From an uncultured Proteiniphilum sp. (GTDB lineage Bacteria; Bacteroidota; Bacteroidia; Bacteroidales; Dysgonomonadaceae): 64,000 nucleotides of DNA. The position numbers and the translations under genes were made by a program. The first letter of the stretch is position 1, and the number at the start of each line of letters is the position of its first letter. Shown piece after piece: positions 46,655-56,110 of this stretch. The notes below the pieces were generated by a model. It ran no database searches, was not told where the DNA came from, and saw nothing but the letters and a program-made list of their open reading frames with translations. The stretch lies in NCBI GenBank assembly GCA_927407015.1, contig CAKMJT010000009.1, positions 30,126-94,125 on the forward strand, in the 5' to 3' direction.

Positions 46655-47649
46655 TCGTAAAATTTCTTTTCAAATGCTTTAAAATCTGCCCGTTTCAGGA
46701 TTAAACGCTTCCATGTTGCGGACAGAAAACCTGTGCCGTAACCTGTCAGTTGTGTCCATGCCGCACCAATACTGTAGAAAGCCACTTTGACCGATCTGTG
46801 CATCATCAGTGAATCCAGAAAAACCATCATGCTGTAGGTTACCGGAATGAACAGGAGGACAGGGTGGAAAAGAGAAAGAATCACAATCAGTGACATGCCC
46901 AAAACGAAAAGTGCCGGCAGCGCATGTACTGCCCTGAGTGACCCGGGATGTGCCAGATGCAGGTTGATCCGCGCTATACCCGAGTTGTGTACTTGTTTGA
47001 AAAACTGTTTGAATGTCGATCTGCGTTTGTGCCAGACATAGGCGTCAGGGATGAGAGCGGTTTGAAAACCGTTGTCCAACAGGCGGAGAATGAAGTCGAT
47101 ATCCTCTCCGAAACGCATGTTTCCGAAACCACCCACAGCGTTAAATGCTTTTTTGGAGACACCCAGATTAAAACTTCGGGGATGAAACTGACCCATCGAT
47201 TTCTTACCTCCCCGGATACCACCGGTCGTAAAGAAGGATGTCATGGAATAATTGATGGCCTTCTGTACCGTTGTGAAAGTCGGTAAAGCGGCATCGGGAC
47301 CACCATAGGCATCTGTATACTTTTCGACGAGAATCTGTGAGACGTGTGTAATGTAGTTTGACGGGATGATACAATCGGAATCGAAAAAGATAAGGTAATC
47401 ATGAATTGCTTTCCCTGCCCCCGTGTTTCTGGAGAGACCTGGCCCGGAATTGTCTTTTTCGATATAGGTAATCGTCAGCTTATCACGGTATTTTTCTACG
47501 ACCGTTTCACTACTTACGGTTGACCCGTCTTCCACAATAATCACTTCAAACTGCTGGTTGGTTTGTTCACAGAGACTGGCCAGCAGTTCATCAATTTCGC
47601 CGGGGCGATTATAGAGAGGAATGATGATCGAAAAAAACATAGGTTTCAT
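46651..47649 (-). CDS. Family 2 glycosyltransferase, membrane-anchored
   Basis: A 332-residue GT2 enzyme (start 47649, or 47640 at MFFSIIIPLYN). The GT-A domain shows FSIIIPLYNRPGEIDELLASL, VEDGST, the DXD-type FFDSDCIIP, and the ED/acceptor motif FGEDIDFILRLL. After residue about 240 come two or three membrane helices (LPALFVLGMSLIVILSLF, LLFIPVTYSMMVFLDSL). It would add a sugar to a lipid or polysaccharide at the inner membrane; donor and acceptor are unknown. Single gene. Confidence 0.9.
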   Translation of the reverse strand: MKPMFFSIIIPLYNRPGEIDELLASLCEQTNQQFEVIIVEDGSTVSSETVVEKYRDKLTITYIEKDNSGPGLSRNTGAGKAIHDYLIFFDSDCIIPSNYITHVSQILVEKYTDAYGGPDAALPTFTTVQKAINYSMTSFFTTGGIRGGKKSMGQFHPRSFNLGVSKKAFNAVGGFGNMRFGEDIDFILRLLDNGFQTALIPDAYVWHKRRSTFKQFFKQVHNSGIARINLHLAHPGSLRAVHALPALFVLGMSLIVILSLFHPVLLFIPVTYSMMVFLDSLMMHRSVKVAFYSIGAAWTQLTGYGTGFLSATWKRLILKRADFKAFEKKFYD

Positions 47650-47750
47650 CTAATTAACGGTGCAAAACTAATCATTTTATTTCTTCTTTTAGCCGATTGC
47701 TGCATCTTACTGAATCAAAAAGAAAAAACAGCTAAAAAAATGTGAAAATG

Positions 47751-47782
47751 TTTGAATATTTAAAAAATACAGCATATCTTTG
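47751..47782 (+). promoter_or_regulatory. Promoter of the DUF4369 gene
   Basis: TTTG at 47751-47754 and TATCTTTG at 47775-47782 with a 20-bp gap, an exact match to the Bacteroidetes consensus; leader of about 70 nt. Confidence 0.6.
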
Positions 47783-47858
47783 TTCCCTCGGTTTATTTTG
47801 CGGAAAACAGAAAGAAGGATGAGAAGGAATGAAATAGTTTGGAAAAGTTTGGTTATCT

Positions 47859-48977
47859 ATGGTAAAGGGGTGTAAAATGATAATGTACTTTTTCATTGTG
47901 GGGATAATTATATCCTGCAATAGTGAAAAGGGAACATTGATTAAAGGAAAAATAGCGAATCTGGAATATCCGTATATTCTGGCATCCTACTTATCTGCCG
48001 ATACACTTGCCATCGATACCATTCCGGTGCGTAATAATGGAAGATTCATCTACAGAAGTCACATCGATACACTTACCACTTTTTCACTCTATTTGAACAA
48101 TTACGAAAATATGGCGGTAATTTTTGCGGATGAAGGGCAAAAGTTATCGATAGAAGGTGATGCACAACTGCCCGATCTCATCAAAGTGAACGGGAATGAA
48201 ATCAACGATGATCTCACTGCCTTCAAAATGGAGAACCAGGATCTGCTCTTCCAGCGCGGGCAGTTGCTGGTCAACTTACAAAAAAACAATGAAACGGATA
48301 CGGGTAGGAACCAGACAATGGTTCGTCACGATGAGATCGCAAAATTGAATGTGCTCAATCACGAATTGACACTCAAGGCGGAGGATTTTATTAAAACGCA
48401 TCCCACCAGATCATCCAGTCTTATTCTGATCAGTAATTTCTTCATGAACAGTGACAATCCCCAGGCCCTGGAGAGAGTATTGGGGTATCTGCAGGGGGAT
48501 GTGACGAAGACACAAATTGCCGCAAGACTCAAATATTATGCTGAAAAGATGAATCGTTCCGCCGAAGGTGCCCGGATGCCTTTTTTCAAGTTGACGGATA
48601 AAGATGGAAAAGAAATCTTTTCTCACGACTTTAACGGAAAATACCTGCTGTTGTCATTTATCTCTACGGCCGGTATAGAATCACGGGAAACAGTGGAACT
48701 GCTTAAGAATGAGTATACAAGAGTGAACAAAGACAGTGTGGCGTTTATCACCGTATACATTGATTCGGATATCTATCCTGTGGAATATGTAGTGAATGAC
48801 TCTATCCCATGGATCGTGGTTCCTGAAAAGAGAAGCTGGGGTTCGGCAATCGTAGATACCTACAATGTGCAATACATTCCCTTTCATATTCTGATTGCGC
48901 CGGACGGCAACATCAAAGTCCGGAATGTTCCTGCTCAGGGTGTAGCAGATGTGATCAAAAATTCTTCCGCTGATTAA
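47859..48977 (+). CDS. DUF4369 thioredoxin-fold lipoprotein lacking redox cysteines
   Basis: A 372-residue lipoprotein (lipobox IISC). The N-terminal part (GTLIKGKIANLEYPYILASYL, AVIFADEGQKLSIEGDA) is a DUF4369 beta domain, the middle is helical, and from about residue 245 (MPFFKLTDKDGKEIFSHDFNG) a TlpA/AhpC-type thioredoxin fold follows. Where family members have WCxxC, this one has FISTAGIESRE, so disulfide chemistry is not possible. The cis-Pro region VQYIPFHILIAPDG is kept. A structural or binding role in the periplasm is likely. Followed 21 bp later by yifB. Confidence 0.85.
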   Translation: MVKGCKMIMYFFIVGIIISCNSEKGTLIKGKIANLEYPYILASYLSADTLAIDTIPVRNNGRFIYRSHIDTLTTFSLYLNNYENMAVIFADEGQKLSIEGDAQLPDLIKVNGNEINDDLTAFKMENQDLLFQRGQLLVNLQKNNETDTGRNQTMVRHDEIAKLNVLNHELTLKAEDFIKTHPTRSSSLILISNFFMNSDNPQALERVLGYLQGDVTKTQIAARLKYYAEKMNRSAEGARMPFFKLTDKDGKEIFSHDFNGKYLLLSFISTAGIESRETVELLKNEYTRVNKDSVAFITVYIDSDIYPVEYVVNDSIPWIVVPEKRSWGSAIVDTYNVQYIPFHILIAPDGNIKVRNVPAQGVADVIKNSSAD

Positions 48978-48998
48978 GTGCAATAAAAACTAGGATCC

Positions 48999-50537
48999 AT
49001 GCTGGTCAAACTGTTTGGAGCGGCTGTACATGGTATTAATGCCACGCTCATTACCATTGAAGTAAACTGCTCAAGAGGTATCCGCTTTCTGCTGGTTGGG
49101 CTGCCGGATACATCTGTGAAAGAGAGCCATGAAAGGATTGTCTCTGCCCTGGAAGTGAACGGACTGAAATTTCCCCGTCAGCAAATCGTAATCAATATGT
49201 CGCCTGCCGATATCCGCAAAGAGGGGTCGGCATACGATTTGCCGTTGGCTGTAGGCATTCTGGCTGCCTCCGGCACAATCAGTCCTGCCAAGCTCAACGA
49301 TTATGTGATGATGGGTGAGTTATCGCTCGATGGTAGCATCCTGCCGCTAAGAGGAGCGTTGTCTATTGCCATCATGGCCAAAGAAAACGGTTTTAAAGGA
49401 TTTATCCTGCCTGCCGCGAATGCAGAAGAGGCTGCTGTAGTAGAAGGATTAGATGTTTACGGCGTGGATAATATCCGCGATGTGGCAGCTTTTTTCAATG
49501 GGGAGAAAAAACTGGAGTTGACGGTGGTGGATGTAAGAAACAATTTTTCGGGAGACCAAACCAGCTTTGCGTTTGATTTTTCCGATGTCAAGGGACAGGA
49601 AAATGTGAAGCGGGCCCTCGAGGTAGCAGCTGCCGGCGGGCATAATATTATCATGATAGGACCGCCCGGCTCCGGCAAGTCGATGATGGCAAAGCGAATG
49701 CCCTCGATCCTTCCTCCGTTCACCCTGGAGGAGGCGCTTGAGACCACCCGGATACACAGTGTTGCCGGTCAGACCGGGCTGCACCGGTCGCTCATGACGC
49801 AGCGTCCTTTCCGTGCGCCGCACCACACCATCTCCGATGTGGCTATGGTGGGGGGCGGTTCCTACCCGCAACCGGGAGAAATCAGCCTGGCGCACAATGG
49901 TGTGCTCTTTCTGGATGAGCTGCCTGAGTTTAACCGGAATGTCCTCGAGGTGATGCGGCAGCCACTGGAAGACCGCAGGATAACCATCTCCCGTGCCCGG
50001 TTCAGCGTGGACTACCCGGCCAGCTTCATGCTCGTGGCTGCCATGAACCCCTGTCCCTGCGGTTTTCACAATCACCCCGAGAAGGAGTGTATTTGTCCTC
50101 CCGGGGCCGTGCAGCACTACCTCAACAAGATCTCAGGACCTCTTCTCGACAGGATTGATCTGCAGGTCGAAATTGTACCGGTTCCCTTTGATAAGATATC
50201 AGACAGCAGACCGGCAGAGCACAGCGCTGATATCCGTCAACGGGTGGTGAAGGCAAGGGAGATACAGATGCAACGGTTCAGGGGAATGAATGGCATCTAT
50301 TGTAATGCGCAGATGTCCGGCAAGATGCTCCATAAGTTTGCCTCGCCCGACAGTACAGGGTTGAAGTTATTAAAAACAGCCATGGAGCGGCTCGCTCTCT
50401 CCGCCCGTGCGTACGACCGCATCCTCAAAGTGTCGCGCACTGTGGCTGATTTAGAGGGATGTGAGCAGATTAAACCGGCCCACCTGGCGGAAGCCATCAA
50501 TTACCGAAACCTGGACAGAGACAGTTGGGCTGGATAG
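48999..50537 (+). CDS. yifB: YifB/ComM family Mg-chelatase-like AAA+ ATPase
   Basis: A 512-residue cytoplasmic protein. The N-terminal Lon-protease-like domain (FLLVGLPDTSVKESHERI) is followed by the AAA+ core with Walker A IGPPGSGKSMMAKR and Walker B GVLFLDELPEF, a cysteine cluster NPCPCGFHNHPEKECICPP, arginine finger SGPLLDRIDLQVE, and the C-terminal Mg_chelatase_C domain. ComM of this family is a helicase promoting branch migration in natural transformation; in Bacteroidetes the role is not proven. Normal length. Confidence 0.95.
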   Translation: MLVKLFGAAVHGINATLITIEVNCSRGIRFLLVGLPDTSVKESHERIVSALEVNGLKFPRQQIVINMSPADIRKEGSAYDLPLAVGILAASGTISPAKLNDYVMMGELSLDGSILPLRGALSIAIMAKENGFKGFILPAANAEEAAVVEGLDVYGVDNIRDVAAFFNGEKKLELTVVDVRNNFSGDQTSFAFDFSDVKGQENVKRALEVAAAGGHNIIMIGPPGSGKSMMAKRMPSILPPFTLEEALETTRIHSVAGQTGLHRSLMTQRPFRAPHHTISDVAMVGGGSYPQPGEISLAHNGVLFLDELPEFNRNVLEVMRQPLEDRRITISRARFSVDYPASFMLVAAMNPCPCGFHNHPEKECICPPGAVQHYLNKISGPLLDRIDLQVEIVPVPFDKISDSRPAEHSADIRQRVVKAREIQMQRFRGMNGIYCNAQMSGKMLHKFASPDSTGLKLLKTAMERLALSARAYDRILKVSRTVADLEGCEQIKPAHLAEAINYRNLDRDSWAG

Positions 50538-50653
50538 GATGAAGGGGGGAACCCTGGAGAAAAAGGGGAATGCAGGGGTAATTTCTGGCGGATCAACGCT
50601 TATAAGCGGTAGGATGCGCAGAGAAAAAGGGAGGGAAAAGAAAGCAGGAAAAT

Positions 50654-51232
50654 ATGAAAGAGAGAGATGCAGCGTTTGATCACTTGTTTCGAAAAGTTGT
50701 TTTTCAGGACGATGAGCAGGCTTTCAAAGAACTTTTTTTTGAATTTTATCCGGCTATGTGTGTGTTCGCCATGCGGTATATCATCCAGGAAGAAATAGCG
50801 AGAGACGTTGTGCAGGATGTTTTTTTTAAAATCTGGAAAAACCGGAAAAACATGGATATAACCACCTCTTTCCGCAATTTTCTGATTACTTCCGTTCGTA
50901 ACGGTTGTACCGACTATCTTCGAAAGAAGGAAGTAGAAAACCGGTACATGGAAGAAAGCATGTTGTCGGCTATTCACTCCTCACCGGAAGAACCGGAAGA
51001 AGTATTTACCTTAAAAGAATTGGAAACTACCATTGACGAAGCGTTGGCAAAACTTCCGCCCAACGTGCGCGAGGCGTTCGAGATGAACCGTTATAAAGGA
51101 ATGACCTACGTTACAATAGCCGATAAAATGAAGGTTTCTCCAAAAACCATTGAGGCATATATCAGCAAGGCATTAAAAATATTGCGCATTGAATTGCGGG
51201 ATTACCTGCCCTTTTTACTGCTGTTTTTATAG
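50654..51232 (+). CDS. ECF RNA polymerase sigma-70 factor
   Basis: A 192-residue extracytoplasmic-function sigma factor of the Bacteroidetes FecI-like type. Region 2 spans about residues 15-85 (FKELFFEFYPAMCVFAMRYI, VVQDVFFKIWKNR) and region 4 about 125-180 (LPPNVREAFEMNRYKGMTYVTIADKMKVSPKTIEAYISKAL). It is followed by fecR and an STN-domain susC, the standard trans-envelope circuit in which substrate binding by SusC releases the sigma factor through FecR. It probably drives the susC operon at 52.6 kb. Confidence 0.93.
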   Translation: MKERDAAFDHLFRKVVFQDDEQAFKELFFEFYPAMCVFAMRYIIQEEIARDVVQDVFFKIWKNRKNMDITTSFRNFLITSVRNGCTDYLRKKEVENRYMEESMLSAIHSSPEEPEEVFTLKELETTIDEALAKLPPNVREAFEMNRYKGMTYVTIADKMKVSPKTIEAYISKALKILRIELRDYLPFLLLFL

Positions 51233-51490
51233 AATGAGTCCCCTCTGAAAAATCATTTTTGCTCATTTTGGCCATCGCAATTGACTGTAAATCAATGATA
51301 CATTGATGTCGAGATTGCCCTTTTTGGGTTTTCGGAGCAAACTCATAGAATGTTTCTTTCAAAAATCAGTTGATGCTGAAACTTGTTTGACACGACAATG
51401 TTAAACTTTCATTTTTCTTAAAAAACTTCACTTTCTTTATAGGGTAAACCGGGAGTTGTTCGTCAAGTATGTATAAATGTCAAAAAAGAG

Positions 51491-52405
51491 ATGATTGAAA
51501 AGGAGAATACCGACTCTTTGAATTCTTTACTGGAGGATTACGAAAAACAAAAAACGATAGACGCAGCAGCTGATTGGGAACAATTGCGAAAACGTATCAC
51601 GTTTGATCGGAACAGACGCCTGTTCTTCAACTACCTGAGAAATACGGCCGCTATTCTTTTTCCTCTGTTTCTGGTATATCAGTACGCGTTGTACCCCATA
51701 TTGAATGAGAGCAGGTCCACAAAAGAAACCATTATGGTGACTTCTGCGCCGGGCATGGTGACGAAAACCATCCTTCCGGACGGGAGCGAAGTTTGGCTAA
51801 ACGCGCTAAGTTCGCTTACCTATCCACATCGCTTCACAGAAAAAGACCGCACGGTGCAGCTCTCCGGGGAGGCTTATTTTAAAGTGGTTTCCGACAAAAA
51901 ACACCGTTTTAATGTGGAAACACCCCAAAAAATGGTCGTGAGCGCTTACGGAACCGAGTTTAACGTGAACGCGTACGCATCTGATAACCATTACGAAGTA
52001 ACGCTGGCAAAAGGGAACGTTGAAGTCTATGCAAAAGAATCACCCAAACAGGAAATACTAAATGTGGGAGAAAAAGCCGTCATAAATTCACTAACCGGGA
52101 ACATTTCCGTATCACCTGCCGACACATACGTAGAAACGGCCTGGAAAGACGGGAAAATGGTGTTCCGTCGTGAAAAACTGGACAAGATTGCAGAAAAACT
52201 TTCCAGAAAATTCGGGGTGAATATACGTCTTGAGGGCGACCGGCTTAAAGAGTATGCATACACCGCCACGTTTACAGACGAAACGCTCGAGGATATCCTC
52301 GACCTGTTGAAACGGTCGGCCCCCATTACCTATTCCATATCCAAACAAAAACAATTAAACAATGAAACATTTACGCGAAGAGAAGTAATCATAAAATCGC
52401 AATAG
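51491..52405 (+). CDS. FecR-family anti-sigma factor
   Basis: A 304-residue inner-membrane protein with a cytoplasmic N-terminus (about 1-45), one membrane helix (YLRNTAAILFPLFLVYQYAL), a periplasmic FecR domain (ILPDGSEVWLNALSSLTYP, QLSGEAYFKV, VSAYGTEFNVNAY, LAKGNVEVY) and a C-terminal DUF4974 region (KIAEKLSRKFGVNIRLEG) that meets the STN domain of the transporter. The 258-bp gap from the sigma gene has no ORF and no clear promoter. Partner of the sigma factor upstream. Confidence 0.93.
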   Translation: MIEKENTDSLNSLLEDYEKQKTIDAAADWEQLRKRITFDRNRRLFFNYLRNTAAILFPLFLVYQYALYPILNESRSTKETIMVTSAPGMVTKTILPDGSEVWLNALSSLTYPHRFTEKDRTVQLSGEAYFKVVSDKKHRFNVETPQKMVVSAYGTEFNVNAYASDNHYEVTLAKGNVEVYAKESPKQEILNVGEKAVINSLTGNISVSPADTYVETAWKDGKMVFRREKLDKIAEKLSRKFGVNIRLEGDRLKEYAYTATFTDETLEDILDLLKRSAPITYSISKQKQLNNETFTRREVIIKSQ

Positions 52406-52474
52406 ATAAATCTCTGTTTTCAAAAAAAGGAGGAACGCCTATGATAAGATAAATACCCATTGAAACACAAAAAA

Positions 52475-52499
52475 CGGGAGAGTTTAATACCCTCTCCCG
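52475..52499 (+). other. Hairpin between fecR and susC
   Basis: CGGGAGAG (52475-52482) and CTCTCCCG (52492-52499) form an 8-bp stem with a 9-nt loop in the 188-bp gap. No T-run follows, so a terminator is unlikely; it may separate the regulator transcript from the transporter transcript or control susC translation. Confidence 0.5.
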
Positions 52500-52593
52500 C
52501 CCATGATTTACATTGCCACCGCGGAAAATCTCACCTGACCGCCGGGCAATCAATTATTAAACCCATCAATGAATTTAATAACAATGTAAAAGT

Positions 52594-55500
52594 ATGCATA
52601 AAACAACAATCAACCAAAAAGCACAACCTTTTTATGCTTTATTTCAAAAAATACCCATTGCTATGAGAATAACGCTTTTACTGCTATTCGTGCTCACTTT
52701 TCAACTGCAGGCTGAACAAATCTATTCTCAAGACGCCAAAATTTCGCTGGACATGAGGAATTCAACCATCGAAAAAGTATTGCAAACCATTGAAGAGAAA
52801 TCCGATTATTATTTTCTGTATAACAACAAGCTAATTGATGTAGATCGGGAAGTAAGTGTCCGGGTAAAAAATTCCGCTATTTCAGCCGTATTAGAGAAGC
52901 TTTTTAAATCGGAAAATGTGGAGTTCGAAGTGAAAGGGTCACAAATAATCCTTTCTCCCAAAGAGATGTACAGCCAGATAACAGCCGTTGACGAAGCGGT
53001 ACAGCAGCAGAAAAAAACCATCACCGGGACCATTACCGATGCAACCGGCGAACCCATTATCGGAGCAAATATTGTTGAAGTCGGAACCACCAACGGAACC
53101 GTTACCGATATGGATGGAAAATTCTCGCTCAATGTGGATAATAATGCCACTATCCATATTTCGTATATTGGCTATTTGGAACATGATATCAATACTTCCG
53201 GAAGAACGAATTTTAACATTACACTTTTAGAAGATACACAAGCATTGGAAGAAGTAGTGGTTGTGGGTTATGGAACAATGAAGAAAAGAGACTTAACCGG
53301 AGCAATTTCAAGCGTAACTTCAGAAAGTTTGGAAAACAAACCGGTTATTTCAGCTGCTGAAGCCTTAGCCGGTCAGGTAGCCGGACTTCAAATTCAACAA
53401 ATATCAGGTAGGCCTGGTGCTGAAGGAATGTCGATTCGAGTTAGAGGAACAAGTTCGATTACGCAGTCGAATGAACCATTATACGTGGTAGATGGATATC
53501 CAATGGAAGAGAGTGCTTTTAGAATGATAAGCCCCTCAAATATTGAAAGTATCGAAGTATTAAAGGATGCATCTTCTACTGCAATTTACGGTTCAAGAGG
53601 AGCTAATGGAGTTGTCATTATTACAACTAAGAAAGGTGCGGGTAAACCATCAGTCAGTGTTAATATTTATACAGGATTTCAACAACCTGAAAAATACTTT
53701 AACTTATTGGATAAAGAACAATACATAGAGTACTTTATTGATGGTAGAAATCAAGCTTGGCTAGATGCAGGAATTATTGCTGGTGATCCTAATAAATCAC
53801 CTCACACCGTTAATGATCCGAATAGTCGTAGAGTATTATACCCAAGTGCTGGTAATCTTTATATGATACCTGATGGAAAGGATGGTTATTTGTATGATTT
53901 TATGGATCCGGCTTCCGTTGCCCAAATGCCTAACACTGATTGGCAAAGAGAACTCTTCAGAACTGCACCAATGCAAAATTATGAATTAATGTTTTCTGGC
54001 AGTGGCGAAAAAACTAGTTATTTTTTTAGTGCTAATTACGCTAAACATGAGGGTATTATTATTAATTCAGATTATGACAGAATCAATTTGAATTCAAATA
54101 TTGACAGTAAAATTAACGAGAAAATTAAAATTGGATTTAACATAAATTCTTATTTCTCAAGGACAAATCAACAAGTAGAAGGTAAATATTCTCCAGTTCA
54201 GATTGCATTGCAATTACCTCCAATATTTCCTGTCAGGAACGAAGATGGCACATATGGCTCCATGGTTCGTAATTATGATATAATTGTCGGCGATGTAGCG
54301 AGCCCAATCGGACTCGCAGAACAAATAACCGATTATAGAACCCGAAGTGGATGGCTTGCTATTTTATATGCAGATTGGGAAATATTAAACAATTTAAACT
54401 ACAGAATTAGTCTCAACGGAGGCATAAACAGTTATAGCAGAAACTATTTTCTTCCCTCTTATGTTGATATGGACGCATCGAGAGCACCAAGAATGGCAGA
54501 AGGAATTAACGAAAAGACAACAACTAAGGATTTGGTGTTTGAAAATACACTCACATATCACAACCTATTTTCTAATAAGCATGATCTAACAGCCCTGGTC
54601 GGATATACAGTACAACAAAATCAATATGACAGGCTTTATGGGGAGGCAAGAGGATTCCCTAATGATGTAATTAAAACACTCAATGCAGGAACTATGTATA
54701 ATTTAAGTGGTACAGAATCAGAACATTCAATGATCTCATACTTATCACGTATAAATTATGTATATGATAATAAATATTTATTTAGTGCTGCATTTAGGAC
54801 GGATGGTTCATCCAGATTTGGCAAAGATAATAAGTGGGGAATGTTTCCATCATTATCAGTAGGTTGGAGAATGTCAGAAGAAGCTTTTATGAAAGATTTT
54901 GATACAATTGATGATTTAAAATTAAGAGCAAGCTTTGGTATTTCAGGTAATAATCGCATAGGAAATTACTCAGCGATCGGATTATTGAATACAAGTTACT
55001 ATCCAACTGGTGATCAACTACAATACGTTGTTGAGCCGAGCACTATGCCAAATGACAAATTGGGTTGGGAAAAAACTCAACAATTAAATTTGGGATTCGA
55101 CTTTACAGTTCTGAATAACCGAGTGGTACTGACAGGGGATTTCTACCGTAGTGAATCACTAGATTTACTTTTGGATCTTCCGGTACCAACTATTACCGGG
55201 TACTCTTCACAAATGCAAAATATTGGAAAAGTTCTTAATAAAGGAATGGAATATGCATTAACAACAAGAAACCTCATAAATGAATTTAAATGGACTACAA
55301 ATTTCAACATTTCTTTTAACAAAAATGAGGTACTTGAGTTGGGACCAGATCAAAGACCAATTTTTGCTAGTGCTCCAAATGCTAGTAATGCATTTATAAC
55401 AAAAATCGGTTATCCAATCGCAAGTTTCTATGGATACGTTTATGAAGGCGTATTTATGTCACAAGCTGAAATTGACAAATACCCACATCTTTCCCAAGAT

Positions 55501-56088
55501 AAAGTTGGAGATGGCAGGTATAAGGATGTTAATGAAGACGGTAAATTAGATGGCAATGACATGACTATTCTTGGAGATAATCACCCACTCTTCACTGGAG
55601 GATTACAAAATAATTTTTCATATAAAAATTTCAATTTAAGTGCGTTATTTAATTTCTCCTACGGTGCTGAAGTGTATAGTATATACAAAAGGATGATTGC
55701 AGTCTACCACGGCGATAGAAATGGAATGCTGGACGTACTTAATCGCTGGAGATCTCCAGAAGAACCTGGCAATGGAAAAATCTTCAGGGCAACCAGAACA
55801 CCAACTGGCTGGTCCAGATCACCATCTTCATATTGGTTAACGGATGGTTCCTATTTACGTATCAGGAACGTCACGTTGTCTTATGATTTTGAAAATGATT
55901 TGATAAAAAGGTTTCATATCCAAGCTTTACGTTTATATTTATCTGGGCAAAATCTCTATACTTTTACAAATAATCCGGGATATGATCCAGAGGCAAGCAG
56001 TGAAGGTGATGGATTAACAAAAGGTGGAGACTATACTGGCTACCCCTCTGCAAGATCACTTATTTTTGGATTAAATTTTACATTTTGA
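52594..56088 (+). CDS. susC: SusC-like TonB-dependent transducer with STN domain
   Basis: An 1164-residue outer-membrane transporter. After the signal (MRITLLLLFVLTFQLQAEQ) there is a secretin/TonB short N-terminal (STN) domain (ISLDMRNSTIEKVLQTIEE... VLEKLFKSENVEFEV), a carboxypeptidase-regulatory domain (GTITDATGEPIIGANIVEVG), TonB-box region LEEVVVVGYGTMKKRDLTG, plug (IEVLKDASSTAIYGSRGANG) and barrel. The STN domain signals to FecR. Base composition breaks inside the gene: the first 650 bp resemble the flanks, whereas from about 53.25 kb on the DNA is very AT-rich, suggesting a recombinant gene whose signalling half is native and whose transport half came with the downstream cargo. Confidence 0.95.
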   Translation: MHKTTINQKAQPFYALFQKIPIAMRITLLLLFVLTFQLQAEQIYSQDAKISLDMRNSTIEKVLQTIEEKSDYYFLYNNKLIDVDREVSVRVKNSAISAVLEKLFKSENVEFEVKGSQIILSPKEMYSQITAVDEAVQQQKKTITGTITDATGEPIIGANIVEVGTTNGTVTDMDGKFSLNVDNNATIHISYIGYLEHDINTSGRTNFNITLLEDTQALEEVVVVGYGTMKKRDLTGAISSVTSESLENKPVISAAEALAGQVAGLQIQQISGRPGAEGMSIRVRGTSSITQSNEPLYVVDGYPMEESAFRMISPSNIESIEVLKDASSTAIYGSRGANGVVIITTKKGAGKPSVSVNIYTGFQQPEKYFNLLDKEQYIEYFIDGRNQAWLDAGIIAGDPNKSPHTVNDPNSRRVLYPSAGNLYMIPDGKDGYLYDFMDPASVAQMPNTDWQRELFRTAPMQNYELMFSGSGEKTSYFFSANYAKHEGIIINSDYDRINLNSNIDSKINEKIKIGFNINSYFSRTNQQVEGKYSPVQIALQLPPIFPVRNEDGTYGSMVRNYDIIVGDVASPIGLAEQITDYRTRSGWLAILYADWEILNNLNYRISLNGGINSYSRNYFLPSYVDMDASRAPRMAEGINEKTTTKDLVFENTLTYHNLFSNKHDLTALVGYTVQQNQYDRLYGEARGFPNDVIKTLNAGTMYNLSGTESEHSMISYLSRINYVYDNKYLFSAAFRTDGSSRFGKDNKWGMFPSLSVGWRMSEEAFMKDFDTIDDLKLRASFGISGNNRIGNYSAIGLLNTSYYPTGDQLQYVVEPSTMPNDKLGWEKTQQLNLGFDFTVLNNRVVLTGDFYRSESLDLLLDLPVPTITGYSSQMQNIGKVLNKGMEYALTTRNLINEFKWTTNFNISFNKNEVLELGPDQRPIFASAPNASNAFITKIGYPIASFYGYVYEGVFMSQAEIDKYPHLSQDKVGDGRYKDVNEDGKLDGNDMTILGDNHPLFTGGLQNNFSYKNFNLSALFNFSYGAEVYSIYKRMIAVYHGDRNGMLDVLNRWRSPEEPGNGKIFRATRTPTGWSRSPSSYWLTDGSYLRIRNVTLSYDFENDLIKRFHIQALRLYLSGQNLYTFTNNPGYDPEASSEGDGLTKGGDYTGYPSARSLIFGLNFTF

Positions 56089-56110
56089 AACAGTTTAAAT
56101 AATATATAAT

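Noticed and set aside
52475..52499. Terminator between fecR and susC
   Set aside because: Stem is good but no T-run follows; kept only as a hairpin of unknown role.
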